Assembly (NCBI GenBank): GCA_900542315.1
Contig: UQMV01000038.1
Span: 1 to 19,162 of the forward strand
Source of the DNA: an uncultured Collinsella sp.
GTDB taxonomy: Bacteria; Actinomycetota; Coriobacteriia; Coriobacteriales; Coriobacteriaceae
DNA: 19,162 nt
Direction of reading: 5' to 3'
The notes beneath the pieces were generated by a model that was given only the letters and a program-made list of their open reading frames with translations, had not been told where the DNA came from and did no database searches. Of the stretch, positions 1-6,825 are shown one piece after another (within the stretch, counting starts at the first letter, position 1; each line of letters opens with the position of its first letter). The translations under genes and the position numbers were made by a program.

Positions 1-2
1 AT

Positions 3-671
3 GTCCCCTTTTCGCACAAAGAAGAAGCCAAGGCGCTGGGCGCCAAATGGGACCGGACCAAGAAGATCTGGTATGTACCCAGCGGCGTCAACCCCGAGCC
101 CTTTGCCGAGTGGCTGCCCGGTGTTGACCGATCCGACCCCTCAGCGCCGTATATATATCTAGTACTGGGCAAGCGCGAGTGCTGGAAGTGTCACAAAGAG
201 ACCTCGGTCGCGGCCTTCGGCATTCCCTATCGAACCGATAACGACGAGAGCATCGCCATCGCGCACGCGCCCAACGAAGCCGGGCACATTGCCATCGACA
301 CGGCCAGCGCCAACGCACTCGCCATCGTGCCCGCTCTTGGCTGCGTGCCGGGCGAGATCCGCGACTACCTTCATAAGCGCTGCGGCTACAAGCCCGTAGG
401 CGCACGAGCCCCCAAAGCCCCGTCGCTCGGCAACACGTGCACCAGTTGCGACGCGCTGCAAGGCAGCCGCTATCTGTTCGAGGAGCCCTCGTCCCCGTTT
501 GCCCTCACTGCCATCAACAAGCTGCCGGCACTGGAGTTTGTGCGCGTCGAAGTTGCCGGCGTCTTTGGCGTCCCGGCCACGCGCACCGACTTTGACCAGG
601 CGCTCTTTACCTGGGCACGCGACCATCACGCCGAGTTCCATAAGCAGCTCGGTGAGGGGATTTATTTGTAG
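3..671 (+). CDS. 5'-truncated DUF5710 domain protein with zinc-ribbon cysteines
   Basis: The reading frame is open from the window edge, so the N-terminus is missing; 222 residues are visible. Residues 1-27 match the DUF5710 pattern (VP..HKEEAKALGAKWD followed by KIWYVPSG), a small domain common in plasmid, phage and conjugation-related proteins and often fused to primase or nuclease-like modules. The rest has a CWKC pair (residues 60-63) and a CTSC pair (146-149) that could bind one zinc ion. A C-terminal part with WARDHHAEFHKQL shows no motif I recognise. The gene converges on the minus-strand zinc-ribbon gene with a 38-bp gap. DUF5710 is fairly secure; the function of the whole protein is unknown. 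Confidence 0.75.
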   Translation, partial: VPFSHKEEAKALGAKWDRTKKIWYVPSGVNPEPFAEWLPGVDRSDPSAPYIYLVLGKRECWKCHKETSVAAFGIPYRTDNDESIAIAHAPNEAGHIAIDTASANALAIVPALGCVPGEIRDYLHKRCGYKPVGARAPKAPSLGNTCTSCDALQGSRYLFEEPSSPFALTAINKLPALEFVRVEVAGVFGVPATRTDFDQALFTWARDHHAEFHKQLGEGIYL

Positions 672-709
672 AGACGGAGAGGCCTTCACAGCCAGCTCCT
701 CCGCATCAC

Positions 710-994
710 CTACCCCTCGTCGCCGGCGTCGTACACGATATCGAGGCCACAAACAGGGCATTTCTCCGGATACACCGGCATATGAACGCCCGTACGTTTC
801 CTCACTTCGTCGCTGAACCTGTCACGTGCATCGATGAACCGAATATCGAGACACGGTATTTGCGAGCCGCAGCAAGGACAGACGACAGTAAACGACCCAC
901 AATCAACTTCTACGCCCGGAAACATATTGTTGTCGATAAGAGCACGCGGCAGTTTTCCGTACTTCCCCATCACGACATCGCCTCGCCAGCTCAT
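710..994 (-). CDS. Small hypothetical protein with two zinc-knuckle motifs
   Basis: This 94-residue protein has CPCCGSQIPC near its middle and CPVCG near its C-terminus. That is a four-cysteine arrangement typical of a zinc ribbon. I chose the ATG at 994 (MSWRGD) because GAGGGGAG lies five bases upstream; an in-frame start at 1066 has no comparable ribosome binding site. It lies about 120 bp downstream of the HNH endonuclease on the same strand and could be cotranscribed. I recognise no specific family, and it may bind nucleic acid or a protein partner. Confidence 0.6.
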   Translation of the reverse strand: MSWRGDVVMGKYGKLPRALIDNNMFPGVEVDCGSFTVVCPCCGSQIPCLDIRFIDARDRFSDEVRKRTGVHMPVYPEKCPVCGLDIVYDAGDEG

Positions 995-1116
995 ACACGC
1001 TCCCCTCTCGCTATACAAATCAGGAAGAGCATGCACCGGCGGGCGTGCGCGAGATTGCATCGCCACGCGATCCGATCAAACAACACGATCGTCAAAGAAT
1101 ACCAAAGCCAAATACG

Positions 1117-2199
1117 CTAATACGGCAGAAGTCCCGCCTTTTCACGCTTCTTTTCCGAGCGATCGAACTCAATGCGATGGGCCTCAAGAAACACCGTATT
1201 GGGTCGCCACTGACGCTCATTCGGCTGCCTTAGCGTCGCACCCGCAAAGGAAGCGTAGTCGGTCTTATCCAGCAGGTACGATCCACACAGCCGATATTCA
1301 CCGCAAACAGGCTCAAACGAAATCAGGTGAGCATCAAATAGGGAATGGAGGTCGCGCCGAAGCAGAATGCCGTTGCTGGCAACCTGCGATTTGGGTCCCG
1401 AGTAATTCTCGATATGCGCAGCCTCCAGAGCTTCGCTGACGCCGCAGTCCGACACCGCACAACGGCCGTCATAGGCGGCAACGAGCTGCTTGCGGAACCA
1501 TTGTTGCCCCAATCGCTCGCGCCTTAACGCATAGCGGACCTTTTCGTCGTCGGTCGCACCCTGTCCGGCAAACTCAATATCGACGGGCATGCGCTTCAGA
1601 TAACTCATGTCGGGCGCAAAACGTGGGTCCGGTCCGCCTTTATGAACAGGACCGTGCAGAACAAACCATCCGTTTTCGGGCTCGAACCGCTCAACAAACG
1701 CAAGGCCGAGCACCTTATAGCCCACCTCGGTTGCAAATATGACTCCGACTGGGACGCCACATTCCATGCAGTTGAGCATTTTACGGTTGTAATTCTGGTC
1801 TCGAAAACCAACGGTACCCGGCGCTTGAACCGAGTACTTAATGACCCACGTACCATCGTCCAAATAGAGCGGAGGCACATCGGTGTAGAAGCTCTTTTTA
1901 GAGTTATGGACCGAGAGCGCAAAGATCTTATTGGGATCTTGCTTCACCCGATCCTTGCCCGGCCAGAAGATCCCTGAATCCCGCGTTACGGGAAAGTAGT
2001 CCGAGCCAATTCTCAAACGATACTGATACTGAGGGCTATCTTCCTTGGTGTGGTGCGGAAGGCTGGTCCAAACGCCGCCGCGCTGCTCCTCACCCAGAAA
2101 CCACTCCCATGCCTCAACGTATTCAGAAGGCACAAGACTGCAGGCACGGTCATAGCTTGGTCCATCCATCAACGGAACAGCAAGGTCAATGTCGTTCAT
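1117..2199 (-). CDS. HNH endonuclease with uncharacterised N-terminal domain
   Basis: This 360-residue protein has a C-terminal HNH module of the HNH_2 type at about residues 232-300. It shows a cysteine pair (C247, C252), AAHIENY with the catalytic-type H262, NGILLRRD with N276, and LHSLFD with H285. The roughly 220-residue N-terminal region carries FWPGKD and NRKMLNCMECGVPVGV. It may be a DNA-recognition domain as in modification-dependent (type IV-like) restriction HNH proteins, but I cannot name the family. The start is either ATG 2199, with AGGTG six bases upstream, or GTG 2208, directly preceded by an in-frame TAG; I prefer ATG. No methyltransferase is nearby, which fits a solitary type IV-like or defence role, though that is inference. 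Confidence 0.75.
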   Translation of the reverse strand: MNDIDLAVPLMDGPSYDRACSLVPSEYVEAWEWFLGEEQRGGVWTSLPHHTKEDSPQYQYRLRIGSDYFPVTRDSGIFWPGKDRVKQDPNKIFALSVHNSKKSFYTDVPPLYLDDGTWVIKYSVQAPGTVGFRDQNYNRKMLNCMECGVPVGVIFATEVGYKVLGLAFVERFEPENGWFVLHGPVHKGGPDPRFAPDMSYLKRMPVDIEFAGQGATDDEKVRYALRRERLGQQWFRKQLVAAYDGRCAVSDCGVSEALEAAHIENYSGPKSQVASNGILLRRDLHSLFDAHLISFEPVCGEYRLCGSYLLDKTDYASFAGATLRQPNERQWRPNTVFLEAHRIEFDRSEKKREKAGLLPY

Positions 2200-2325
2200 C
2201 GCCAGCACCTACAACCATACGAACGCGAGTCATGCCCCTCAATAATATGGCCGAGAGTCAATTATTACGAGATCTCATTCCGCGATCGGCGCATCGTTGA
2301 TGCTCTCGGTTTGCCGCCGGCGCGC

Positions 2326-2357
2326 TTGTACCCCGCTACCCCACTTCCCTGTATACT
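2326..2357 (+). promoter_or_regulatory. Possible promoter of the 2415 gene
   Basis: TATACT at 2352-2357 is a good -10 box 57 bp upstream of the start codon. The best -35 is TTGTAC at 2326-2331, but the 20-bp spacing is longer than ideal. The gap 2200-2414 is a divergent region that should also hold the HNH gene's promoter, which I could not place convincingly. Confidence 0.3.
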
Positions 2358-2414
2358 GATGTAGCACGTGTTTCATCCGGGCTTGTTGGGCCGGGTCGTT
2401 CATGGGAGGATCTT

Positions 2415-2906
2415 ATGGCTGCCTCGAATCCGCCTAAGGGGAGTGTTTCTTCTTCGTCCATCAAGCCGGTTACGCGCAAGGCCGTGCGTTGCCAGCGCGA
2501 GGTCGCTTGGCTTGTCACGCAGGCGGCGGGCAGGCTTGTGGCGACCACTCAGGACGTCAATGCGCCTACGCCGAGCTTTGTGTTAGCGGCGGCGCTGGAT
2601 TTTGTGCGCCAATTGGAGCTTGCCGCGCAGGATGCCAACGGCCACCTCGACTACCAGAACGTTATGGCGCCCGACCTGCAAACGTTCTGTCACATGGCCA
2701 AGTTGCCTGCCGCGCCCAATGCGCTTTCGGACGCAGGCTACATGTTTACGCTCTCGGGCACGGACCTTATCCGCGACATCTATGCATACTGTAGCGAGCT
2801 CGCCGAGCGCCACGTCTTTGACGCGGCAGAAGTCAAACCGGGATATGTCATCAAGCTGGTTCTTAGGCTGTTCTTGATGGACGGGTTCGGGGCCATGCCG
2901 GCGTAA
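2415..2906 (+). CDS. Hypothetical protein
   Basis: The 163-residue protein is preceded by a strong ribosome binding site (GGGAGGA at 2404-2410), and its codon use resembles the GC-rich genes in the window. The Ser/Pro-rich N-terminal 20 residues look disordered. The rest is predicted helical and alanine-rich (for example FVLAAALDFVRQLELAAQDA). There is no signal peptide, membrane segment or catalytic motif. I recognise no family; the arrangement suggests a small cytosolic protein restricted to the lineage. It converges on the AlbA_2 regulator with a 100-bp gap. An imperfect TTAGTGG/CCACTAA pair (about 2953-2999) in that gap is too weak to call a terminator. Confidence 0.65.
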   Translation: MAASNPPKGSVSSSSIKPVTRKAVRCQREVAWLVTQAAGRLVATTQDVNAPTPSFVLAAALDFVRQLELAAQDANGHLDYQNVMAPDLQTFCHMAKLPAAPNALSDAGYMFTLSGTDLIRDIYAYCSELAERHVFDAAEVKPGYVIKLVLRLFLMDGFGAMPA

Positions 2907-3006
2907 GCCGAGTCTTGAGCATCACCGTCGACTGAGCAACAACCGCTTTACCTTAGTGGGCGCCAATTGAGGGTCGATTATCGGATCGCCTCGTCCACTA
3001 ACGCAT

Positions 3007-4473
3007 TTATTCCACGCGCTCTGACAGTCGATACTTGCGGTTGCGGCTCGTCGCCGGCGCCGTGGGCTCAAGCTCGCCTTGAGCAATGAGCGCGTTGACG
3101 CGCGACCTAACCTGGGAAATTGTAAGCCCCGTGCGTTCTACCAGCTCACGCGTCCCCAGCTCGCCGTAGTGTTTGAGTGCCGTCACAATTAAGCCCCCGC
3201 CATGATCGACCGGCTCGATCTTTGAACGGTAAAGTACGACCTTGAACCGATCGAACCCCGGGCAGAACAGGGGCTCGGCCAGACCATGCGCGCGCATGGC
3301 ATCGATCATCATCGGGATGCCCGAGCCATTGCCCTCAGCCGGCGAACCTGCGCCATCCGGCAGCGGGACAATCGACATGAGTTTCACGAGCGTCGCGTTA
3401 CGGCATCGGGAGCTGCCGTCAAACAAGTTCTCGCGAGTCTTTCCCCCGTAAAGGCCGCCAGGATTCGTCACCTCGACACGATCGTCAAAGACGTCGACGG
3501 CAATCGATTGTCCACAGAACCGATCCCCGTATTCTCGATGGATTACGGCGTTGGCGATTGCCTCGCGCAGAACCTCCTCGGGAATCTCCAGCGAGTCGAC
3601 ACGCGAGACGCCTTGGACGCTCGAGATGCGGCGCAGGTTTTTGGCAACAGCTGCGACGGCATCCGAAATCATCTCGCCTAGGGTGCCCTCGCAGACTGTG
3701 CGGTCCATAAACCTTAGTGGCCCCGCAGCTCCCTTTTGAGTTCCCATGTGGACAGCCACATCAATGAAGAGCTTGGGATAGAACTGCTGAGGGTAAACGC
3801 CCGCGGCAAGGAGGCCGGCCTTGGTAACATTGCCCTGGAAGTCGAGGAAATTCAGACGCTCCATCTTTGTCTTCTTGTCCGCCGCACCGCGCATCGCTCG
3901 AGGCGTCAACGAATAGGCACGCTCTATCGTGCGGTCGACCAGCGACTCGTCGAGATCGCCCACACTCGTGCCGGGCACCGCATCGCGATCGCTAGGACTC
4001 GTCCGTTCATATGACGACAGTGCCAAAACCTCGGTCGACGAAAGCGGGACATCTTTGTCATCGATGCGTTTGTAGCTGCCACCTTGAGCGCCCCGCTCTA
4101 TGACATAGCAGGGCTTGCTCGACGGATCGAGCTCCTCAATCGTAATGACGAGAACGATGACGCCCTGAAGCTCCACTCGCTCGATCGTGTATTTGGGCGG
4201 ATTGGCTAGCTTTCCTCGACCGCCCGCATCACCCATGCCTGACACAAATTGGTTGAGCACTTTCTCGGTCTCGAAGTTCTCAACCGGGACAAAACCTGCG
4301 CGCTCACTCACTCCGAGCACGATGATTCCGCCGGCAGTGTTCGCGAATGCGCTCACCGTTTCCCACACGTCGCGGGAAAGCGTCGTGGCGCTCTCCTTCA
4401 CTTCGACGTTAAGATCATCCGAGCCCATACGCCTTAAAGACTCAAGCAGACCGGTCAGCTCGTTTTCGTTCAT
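3007..4473 (-). CDS. AlbA_2/HATPase_c_4 domain transcriptional regulator (RecG-like putative)
   Basis: A 488-residue protein of the family usually annotated as 'putative DNA binding / ATP-dependent DNA helicase-related' regulators. The N-terminal AlbA_2 (Schlafen-type) domain spans about residues 15-150, with EVKES and SAFANTAGGIIVLGV as its hallmark. A degenerate GHKL-type HATPase_c_4 domain spans about 295-415 (REAIANAVIHREY, VEVTNPGGLYGG, GNGSGIPMM). A C-terminal winged helix at about 425-488 contains ELGTRELVERTGLTISQV. The start is supported by AAAGGA eight bases upstream. Clustered TTATCTCT half-sites lie directly upstream, making autoregulation plausible. The signal and target genes are unknown. 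Proteins of this class occur in defence and stress contexts in many bacteria, but nothing here ties it to one. Confidence 0.85.
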   Translation of the reverse strand: MNENELTGLLESLRRMGSDDLNVEVKESATTLSRDVWETVSAFANTAGGIIVLGVSERAGFVPVENFETEKVLNQFVSGMGDAGGRGKLANPPKYTIERVELQGVIVLVITIEELDPSSKPCYVIERGAQGGSYKRIDDKDVPLSSTEVLALSSYERTSPSDRDAVPGTSVGDLDESLVDRTIERAYSLTPRAMRGAADKKTKMERLNFLDFQGNVTKAGLLAAGVYPQQFYPKLFIDVAVHMGTQKGAAGPLRFMDRTVCEGTLGEMISDAVAAVAKNLRRISSVQGVSRVDSLEIPEEVLREAIANAVIHREYGDRFCGQSIAVDVFDDRVEVTNPGGLYGGKTRENLFDGSSRCRNATLVKLMSIVPLPDGAGSPAEGNGSGIPMMIDAMRAHGLAEPLFCPGFDRFKVVLYRSKIEPVDHGGGLIVTALKHYGELGTRELVERTGLTISQVRSRVNALIAQGELEPTAPATSRNRKYRLSERVE

Positions 4474-4530
4474 CTGTACGTCCTTTCGCTCGGTCCTGCG
4501 GAGAATGCCGCGGATAGATTTCCCTCGTCT

Positions 4531-4582
4531 CTCAGTTATCTCTCGTAATTATCTCTCATCTTACTGCTATCTCTCATATTAG
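4531..4582. repeat. 52-bp repeat block, copy 1, with TTATCTCT half-sites
   Basis: Contains TTATCTCT at 4536 and 4549 and TATCTCTC at 4568. The last forms a dyad with AGAGATA at 4581-4587 (TATCTCT, 6-bp spacer, AGAGATA). By eye, 47 of 52 positions match the block at 4696-4747. It lies 58-110 bp upstream of the AlbA_2 regulator start, so it is a likely operator array for that gene. Confidence 0.7.
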
Positions 4583-4676
4583 AGATAATTGAGAGGTGAA
4601 AGATAAGATGTCTGCCATCTGTTTCATGTAAACATGTTTTTGCTGGTAGAACAATCAGTATTGAGACAATACCATG

Positions 4677-4803
4677 ATTGCTTGTCTCTTTGCTGCTCAG
4701 TTATCTCTAATATTTATCTCTCATCTTTCTGTTATCTCTCATATTAGTGACGAATGAGAGATGAGAGATACGTGAGTGATGGACGAACGTGGATTATTGG
4801 ACG
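4677..4803. repeat. Left copy of a diverged repeat flanking the island
   Basis: Starts with ATTGCTTGTCTCTTTGCTG and ends with GTGGATTATTGGACG (4789-4803). It matches 14986-15089 (ATTGTTTGGCTCTTTGCTG to GTGGATAATTGGACG). The first 75 or so positions align without gaps at roughly 70% identity by eye; a gap of about 25 bp is then needed before the near-perfect right end. Confidence 0.6.
4696..4747. repeat. 52-bp repeat block, copy 2, with TTATCTCT half-sites
   Basis: Half-sites at 4701, 4714 and 4732 have the same 13- and 18-bp steps as copy 1, displaced by 165 bp. Inverted half-sites (GAGAGAT 4756-4762 and AGAGATA 4764-4770) follow. The 4474-4822 stretch has no gene; it holds these arrays and the sequence shared with 14986-15089. 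Confidence 0.7.
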
Positions 4804-4822
4804 ATCGGAAAATCCCTCAAAC

Positions 4823-4858
4823 AAAAAACGGGGCCGGCCTTACGCCGAGCCCCGTTTT
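4823..4858 (-). terminator. Terminator closing the catabolic island
   Basis: AAAACGGGGC (4825-4834) pairs with GCCCCGTTTT (4849-4858), with an inner CGGC/GCCG extension and a single bulged A. On the minus strand the stem is followed by a T run, placing it at the end of the island's transcripts. The A/T tracts on both sides could also let it work on the plus strand. Confidence 0.85.
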
Positions 4859-4903
4859 CAAACGGTCAGTTAGTTATCCAGCGCGCGAGCATAGCAGTCA
4901 ACA

Positions 4904-5607
4904 TTACGCCGCCGCGAACACTCCCAAGCCCGTTCCGATGATGCAGATCGCAAAGATGCCCAAGATGATCCAAATGGTCTTGACGCCCTTTTTGTACAGG
5001 GCGACGCAGGCAAAGGTTGCCAGCAAGGGCAGCAGACCGGGGAAGATCGAATCGAACAGATCCTGCAGGACAATCTCCGAACCACCCACGTCAAAGGTCA
5101 AAGCAGTGGATAGTGAGACCTGTGCCGCAATCATGGCGCCGATAACGGTCATTCCAAGGACACCGGCAGCATGCGTCATGCGAGACATGAGGTTGTTCTC
5201 TTCGGACTGCTGCAGGAACTTGGTTCCCAGGTCGTATCCCAGATGGGCTGCGACGATACGCGTTGCAAAGTTAATCACGGAGTAGAGAAGGAAGACGGAG
5301 ACGGGAGGGGCGAGCGCGACGGCAGTTGCCGTGCCCGTACCCGTAATGACGGCAAACGCGCAGCCAAGCACGCCGAAGGCATAGACCTCGGGAGGAACCG
5401 CCGCGCCGACCATGATGGCGCCCATGAACATGGACTCCAAAGCAGCGCCGACGATAACTCCCTGCTGGACATCGCCAAGGATCAAGCCGACAAACAGGCT
5501 CGTAAACAGCGGACGACCAAGCATCGTAATGCCAAATGCTTGCTCGTCCATAGACGCCATAATGCGACCAGCGCAACTAGGAGGTACTGGGCAACTATTC
5601 TGATTAA
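4904..5607 (-). pseudogene. Collapsed PTS mannose-family IIC-IID remnant (IIC'-'IID)
   Basis: The stretch from ATG 5560 to the stop at 4904 reads as one 218-residue frame but is two half-proteins. Residues 1-about 88 match the N-terminal half of a mannose-family EIIC (RPLFTSLFVGLILGDVQQG, FMGAIMVGAAVPPEVY). Residues from about 90 match the C-terminal half of an EIID (GYDLGTKFL, LQDLFDSIFPGLLPLLATF). An in-frame deletion of the IIC 3' half and IID 5' half explains this; the junction is near 5275-5305. Upstream, QYLLVALVA, the expected IIC start region, lies in another frame, so a one-base deletion near 5563 has also removed the N-terminus. There is no Shine-Dalgarno before ATG 5560 or 5551, and no partner IIA/IIB is adjacent. 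It is almost certainly non-functional as a transporter. Confidence 0.85.
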
Positions 5608-5619
5608 CCCCAGAAATAA

Positions 5620-5658
5620 GCCTGCAGGCGAGACGTTCAGAACAGCTCGCCTGCAGGC
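5620..5658. repeat. Perfect 13-bp inverted repeat (GCCTGCAGGCGAG)
   Basis: GCCTGCAGGCGAG at 5620-5632 and its exact reverse complement at 5646-5658 enclose a 13-base loop. Each arm contains the ten-base palindrome GCCTGCAGGC. It lies between deglycase copy 1 and the PTS remnant. There is no T run on either side, so an mRNA-stabilising or attenuating intercistronic hairpin is more likely than a full terminator. Confidence 0.75.
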
Positions 5659-5679
5659 AACAGCAGCAATTTGAAAGGA

Positions 5680-6714
5680 TTAGTAGTTCATCTGGTGGTA
5701 GTAGCGACGCGTGGTGAGCGGGTGGTTGCGGACGTGCTCGAGATGGCAGCTCAGGCGCTCGGTGATGGTGTAGGTGACCATCGGGGAGACGATCTTGCGG
5801 AACTCGGGGTCGCTGAACGGCAGCTCGACCTCGGCGGTGTCGAACTTGTTCACGCGGACATGGACGCCCTTCTCGTCGGCGAGCATGTGGGTGAAGTTGT
5901 CCACGCGGTCCATGAGCTTGCGGGTGTCGTCCTCGCCGTAGAGCATGATGAGGCTCGTGCCCTCCTCGCACAGCTCGATGGTGCCGTGGAAGAACTCGGC
6001 GGCGTGGATGGACTTGGTCTTGATCCACTGCATCTCCTCGAGAATGCACATGGCGTAGTCGTAGGCCTCGCCCCAGAGCATGCCGGAGCCGATCACCATG
6101 TGGTAGTCGGTGTCCTTGAAGTCCTCGGCCATGGCGGCGCAGCGCTCGTCCTGGGCGTCCTTGGCCTTGATGAGGTACGGGGCGATGTTGCCGAACTCCT
6201 CCATGAAGGTGTCGTACTTGGGGAAGGCGCCGGCGTTCTTGAGGAAGCGGGCGACCAGCGTGATCTGGTAGGTGTAGATGGCCTCGCACAGGACGTCGTC
6301 CTCGGCGAAGCTGAAGAACTTGTAGTCGGCGTACTCGGTGGCCGGGGTGTTGTCGTTGGAGACGTACATCAGCGTGCGGGCGCCCTGCTCCTGGCAGAAC
6401 TTGGCGGCCTCGATGATCTCGGGGGTGGTGCCGGTACGGGTGGAGAAGACGCAGACCGAGTCCTTGTTGAAGGCCTTGGGCGGGCACGCGAGGAACTCGG
6501 CGGCGATCTCGCAGTGGACGTCGACGTCGGCCGTGGTGGTCTCGACCCAGTACTTCATCGGGAGCGTGTGGGCCCAGGTGCCGCCGCAGCCGATGAAGAA
6601 GATGTTGGAATAGCCCTGCTCGCAGACCTTGTCCACGGCAGCCTCAATCTGAGGACGGAGAGCGAGAGCATCGCTCACAACCTTCTCGTAACGAGGCTCA
6701 TCGAAATTGAACAT
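5680..6714 (-). CDS. SIS-domain Amadori-product 6-phosphate deglycase (FrlB/GfrE/GfrF family), copy 1
   Basis: A 344-residue cytosolic enzyme expected to cleave fructoselysine- or glucoselysine-6-phosphate to hexose 6-phosphate and lysine (or a related amine). The first SIS domain shows FFIGCGGTWA (39-48) and STRTGTTPEI (91-100). The second contains E227 and H243, sixteen residues apart in LEEMQW...AEFFHG, matching the catalytic Glu/His pair of FrlB and Salmonella FraB. The RRYYHQMNY C-terminus echoes the RRYY...Y end of E. coli FrlB. The start is ATG 6714, with AAGGGA eight bases upstream; copy 2 begins at the same Met. It differs from copy 2 by one silent base (6667). Codons are much more G/C-ending than in the neighbouring kinase and PTS genes. 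Whether it prefers fructose- or glucose-type adducts cannot be told. Confidence 0.9.
   Translation of the reverse strand: MFNFDEPRYEKVVSDALALRPQIEAAVDKVCEQGYSNIFFIGCGGTWAHTLPMKYWVETTTADVDVHCEIAAEFLACPPKAFNKDSVCVFSTRTGTTPEIIEAAKFCQEQGARTLMYVSNDNTPATEYADYKFFSFAEDDVLCEAIYTYQITLVARFLKNAGAFPKYDTFMEEFGNIAPYLIKAKDAQDERCAAMAEDFKDTDYHMVIGSGMLWGEAYDYAMCILEEMQWIKTKSIHAAEFFHGTIELCEEGTSLIMLYGEDDTRKLMDRVDNFTHMLADEKGVHVRVNKFDTAEVELPFSDPEFRKIVSPMVTYTITERLSCHLEHVRNHPLTTRRYYHQMNY
5680..6714. repeat. 1,035-bp direct repeat (partner 13387-14421)
   Basis: Identity covers exactly the coding sequence. The base before the stop triplet (5679 A versus 13386 T) and everything upstream of the start codons differ. The only mismatch seen is A6667 versus G14374, both reading Ala16. 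The offset is 7,707 bp, same orientation. Confidence 0.92.
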
Positions 6715-6733
6715 ATCTAATATCCCTTCGTTT

Positions 6734-6762
6734 AATAGAGTGAAATTCGTTTCAATTGACAA
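6734..6762 (-). promoter_or_regulatory. Possible promoter/operator of deglycase copy 1
   Basis: On the minus strand TTGTCA (6757-6762) and TCTATT (6734-6739) are separated by 17 bp, 20 bp upstream of the start codon. They are overlaid by inverted repeats: TGACAACTTGTCA (6757-6769) and GTGAAAT/ATTTCAC (6740-6746/6769-6775). The arrangement suggests separate regulation of copy 1. The -10 box is weak. Confidence 0.35.
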
Positions 6763-6798
6763 CTTGTCATTTCACTACGTATTAATACTTAATGACCT

Positions 6799-6825
6799 AA
6801 AAAAAAATACCTTTCTAGGAAATGG
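6799..6825 (-). terminator. Weak intrinsic terminator overlapping the kinase stop codon
   Basis: On the minus strand a short stem (CCATTTC/GAAAGG with one bulge, loop CTA) is followed by TA and nine T residues. The hairpin contains the TAG stop of the PfkB gene. It probably reduces read-through from the PTS operon into deglycase copy 1. Confidence 0.5.

Noticed and set aside
159..761. Minus-strand frame opposite the DUF5710 gene
   Set aside because: The plus strand carries a recognisable domain and zinc-ribbon cysteines; the minus frame has no motif.
4531..4770. CRISPR-like array
   Set aside because: Repeats are short (8-9 bp half-sites) with 5-10 bp spacing and only two 52-bp blocks; no cas genes; operator array is the better reading.
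4904..6487. Apparent 527-residue minus-strand protein
   Set aside because: It joins an out-of-frame reading of the deglycase (Arg/His-rich) to the IIC-IID relic only because no stop intervenes; not a real fusion.
5671..6720. Long plus-strand open frame opposite deglycase copy 1 (and its twin at 13402-14475)
   Set aside because: Leu/Val/Gly-repetitive product arising from the strong G/C codon bias of the real minus-strand gene; no ribosome binding site and no family motifs.
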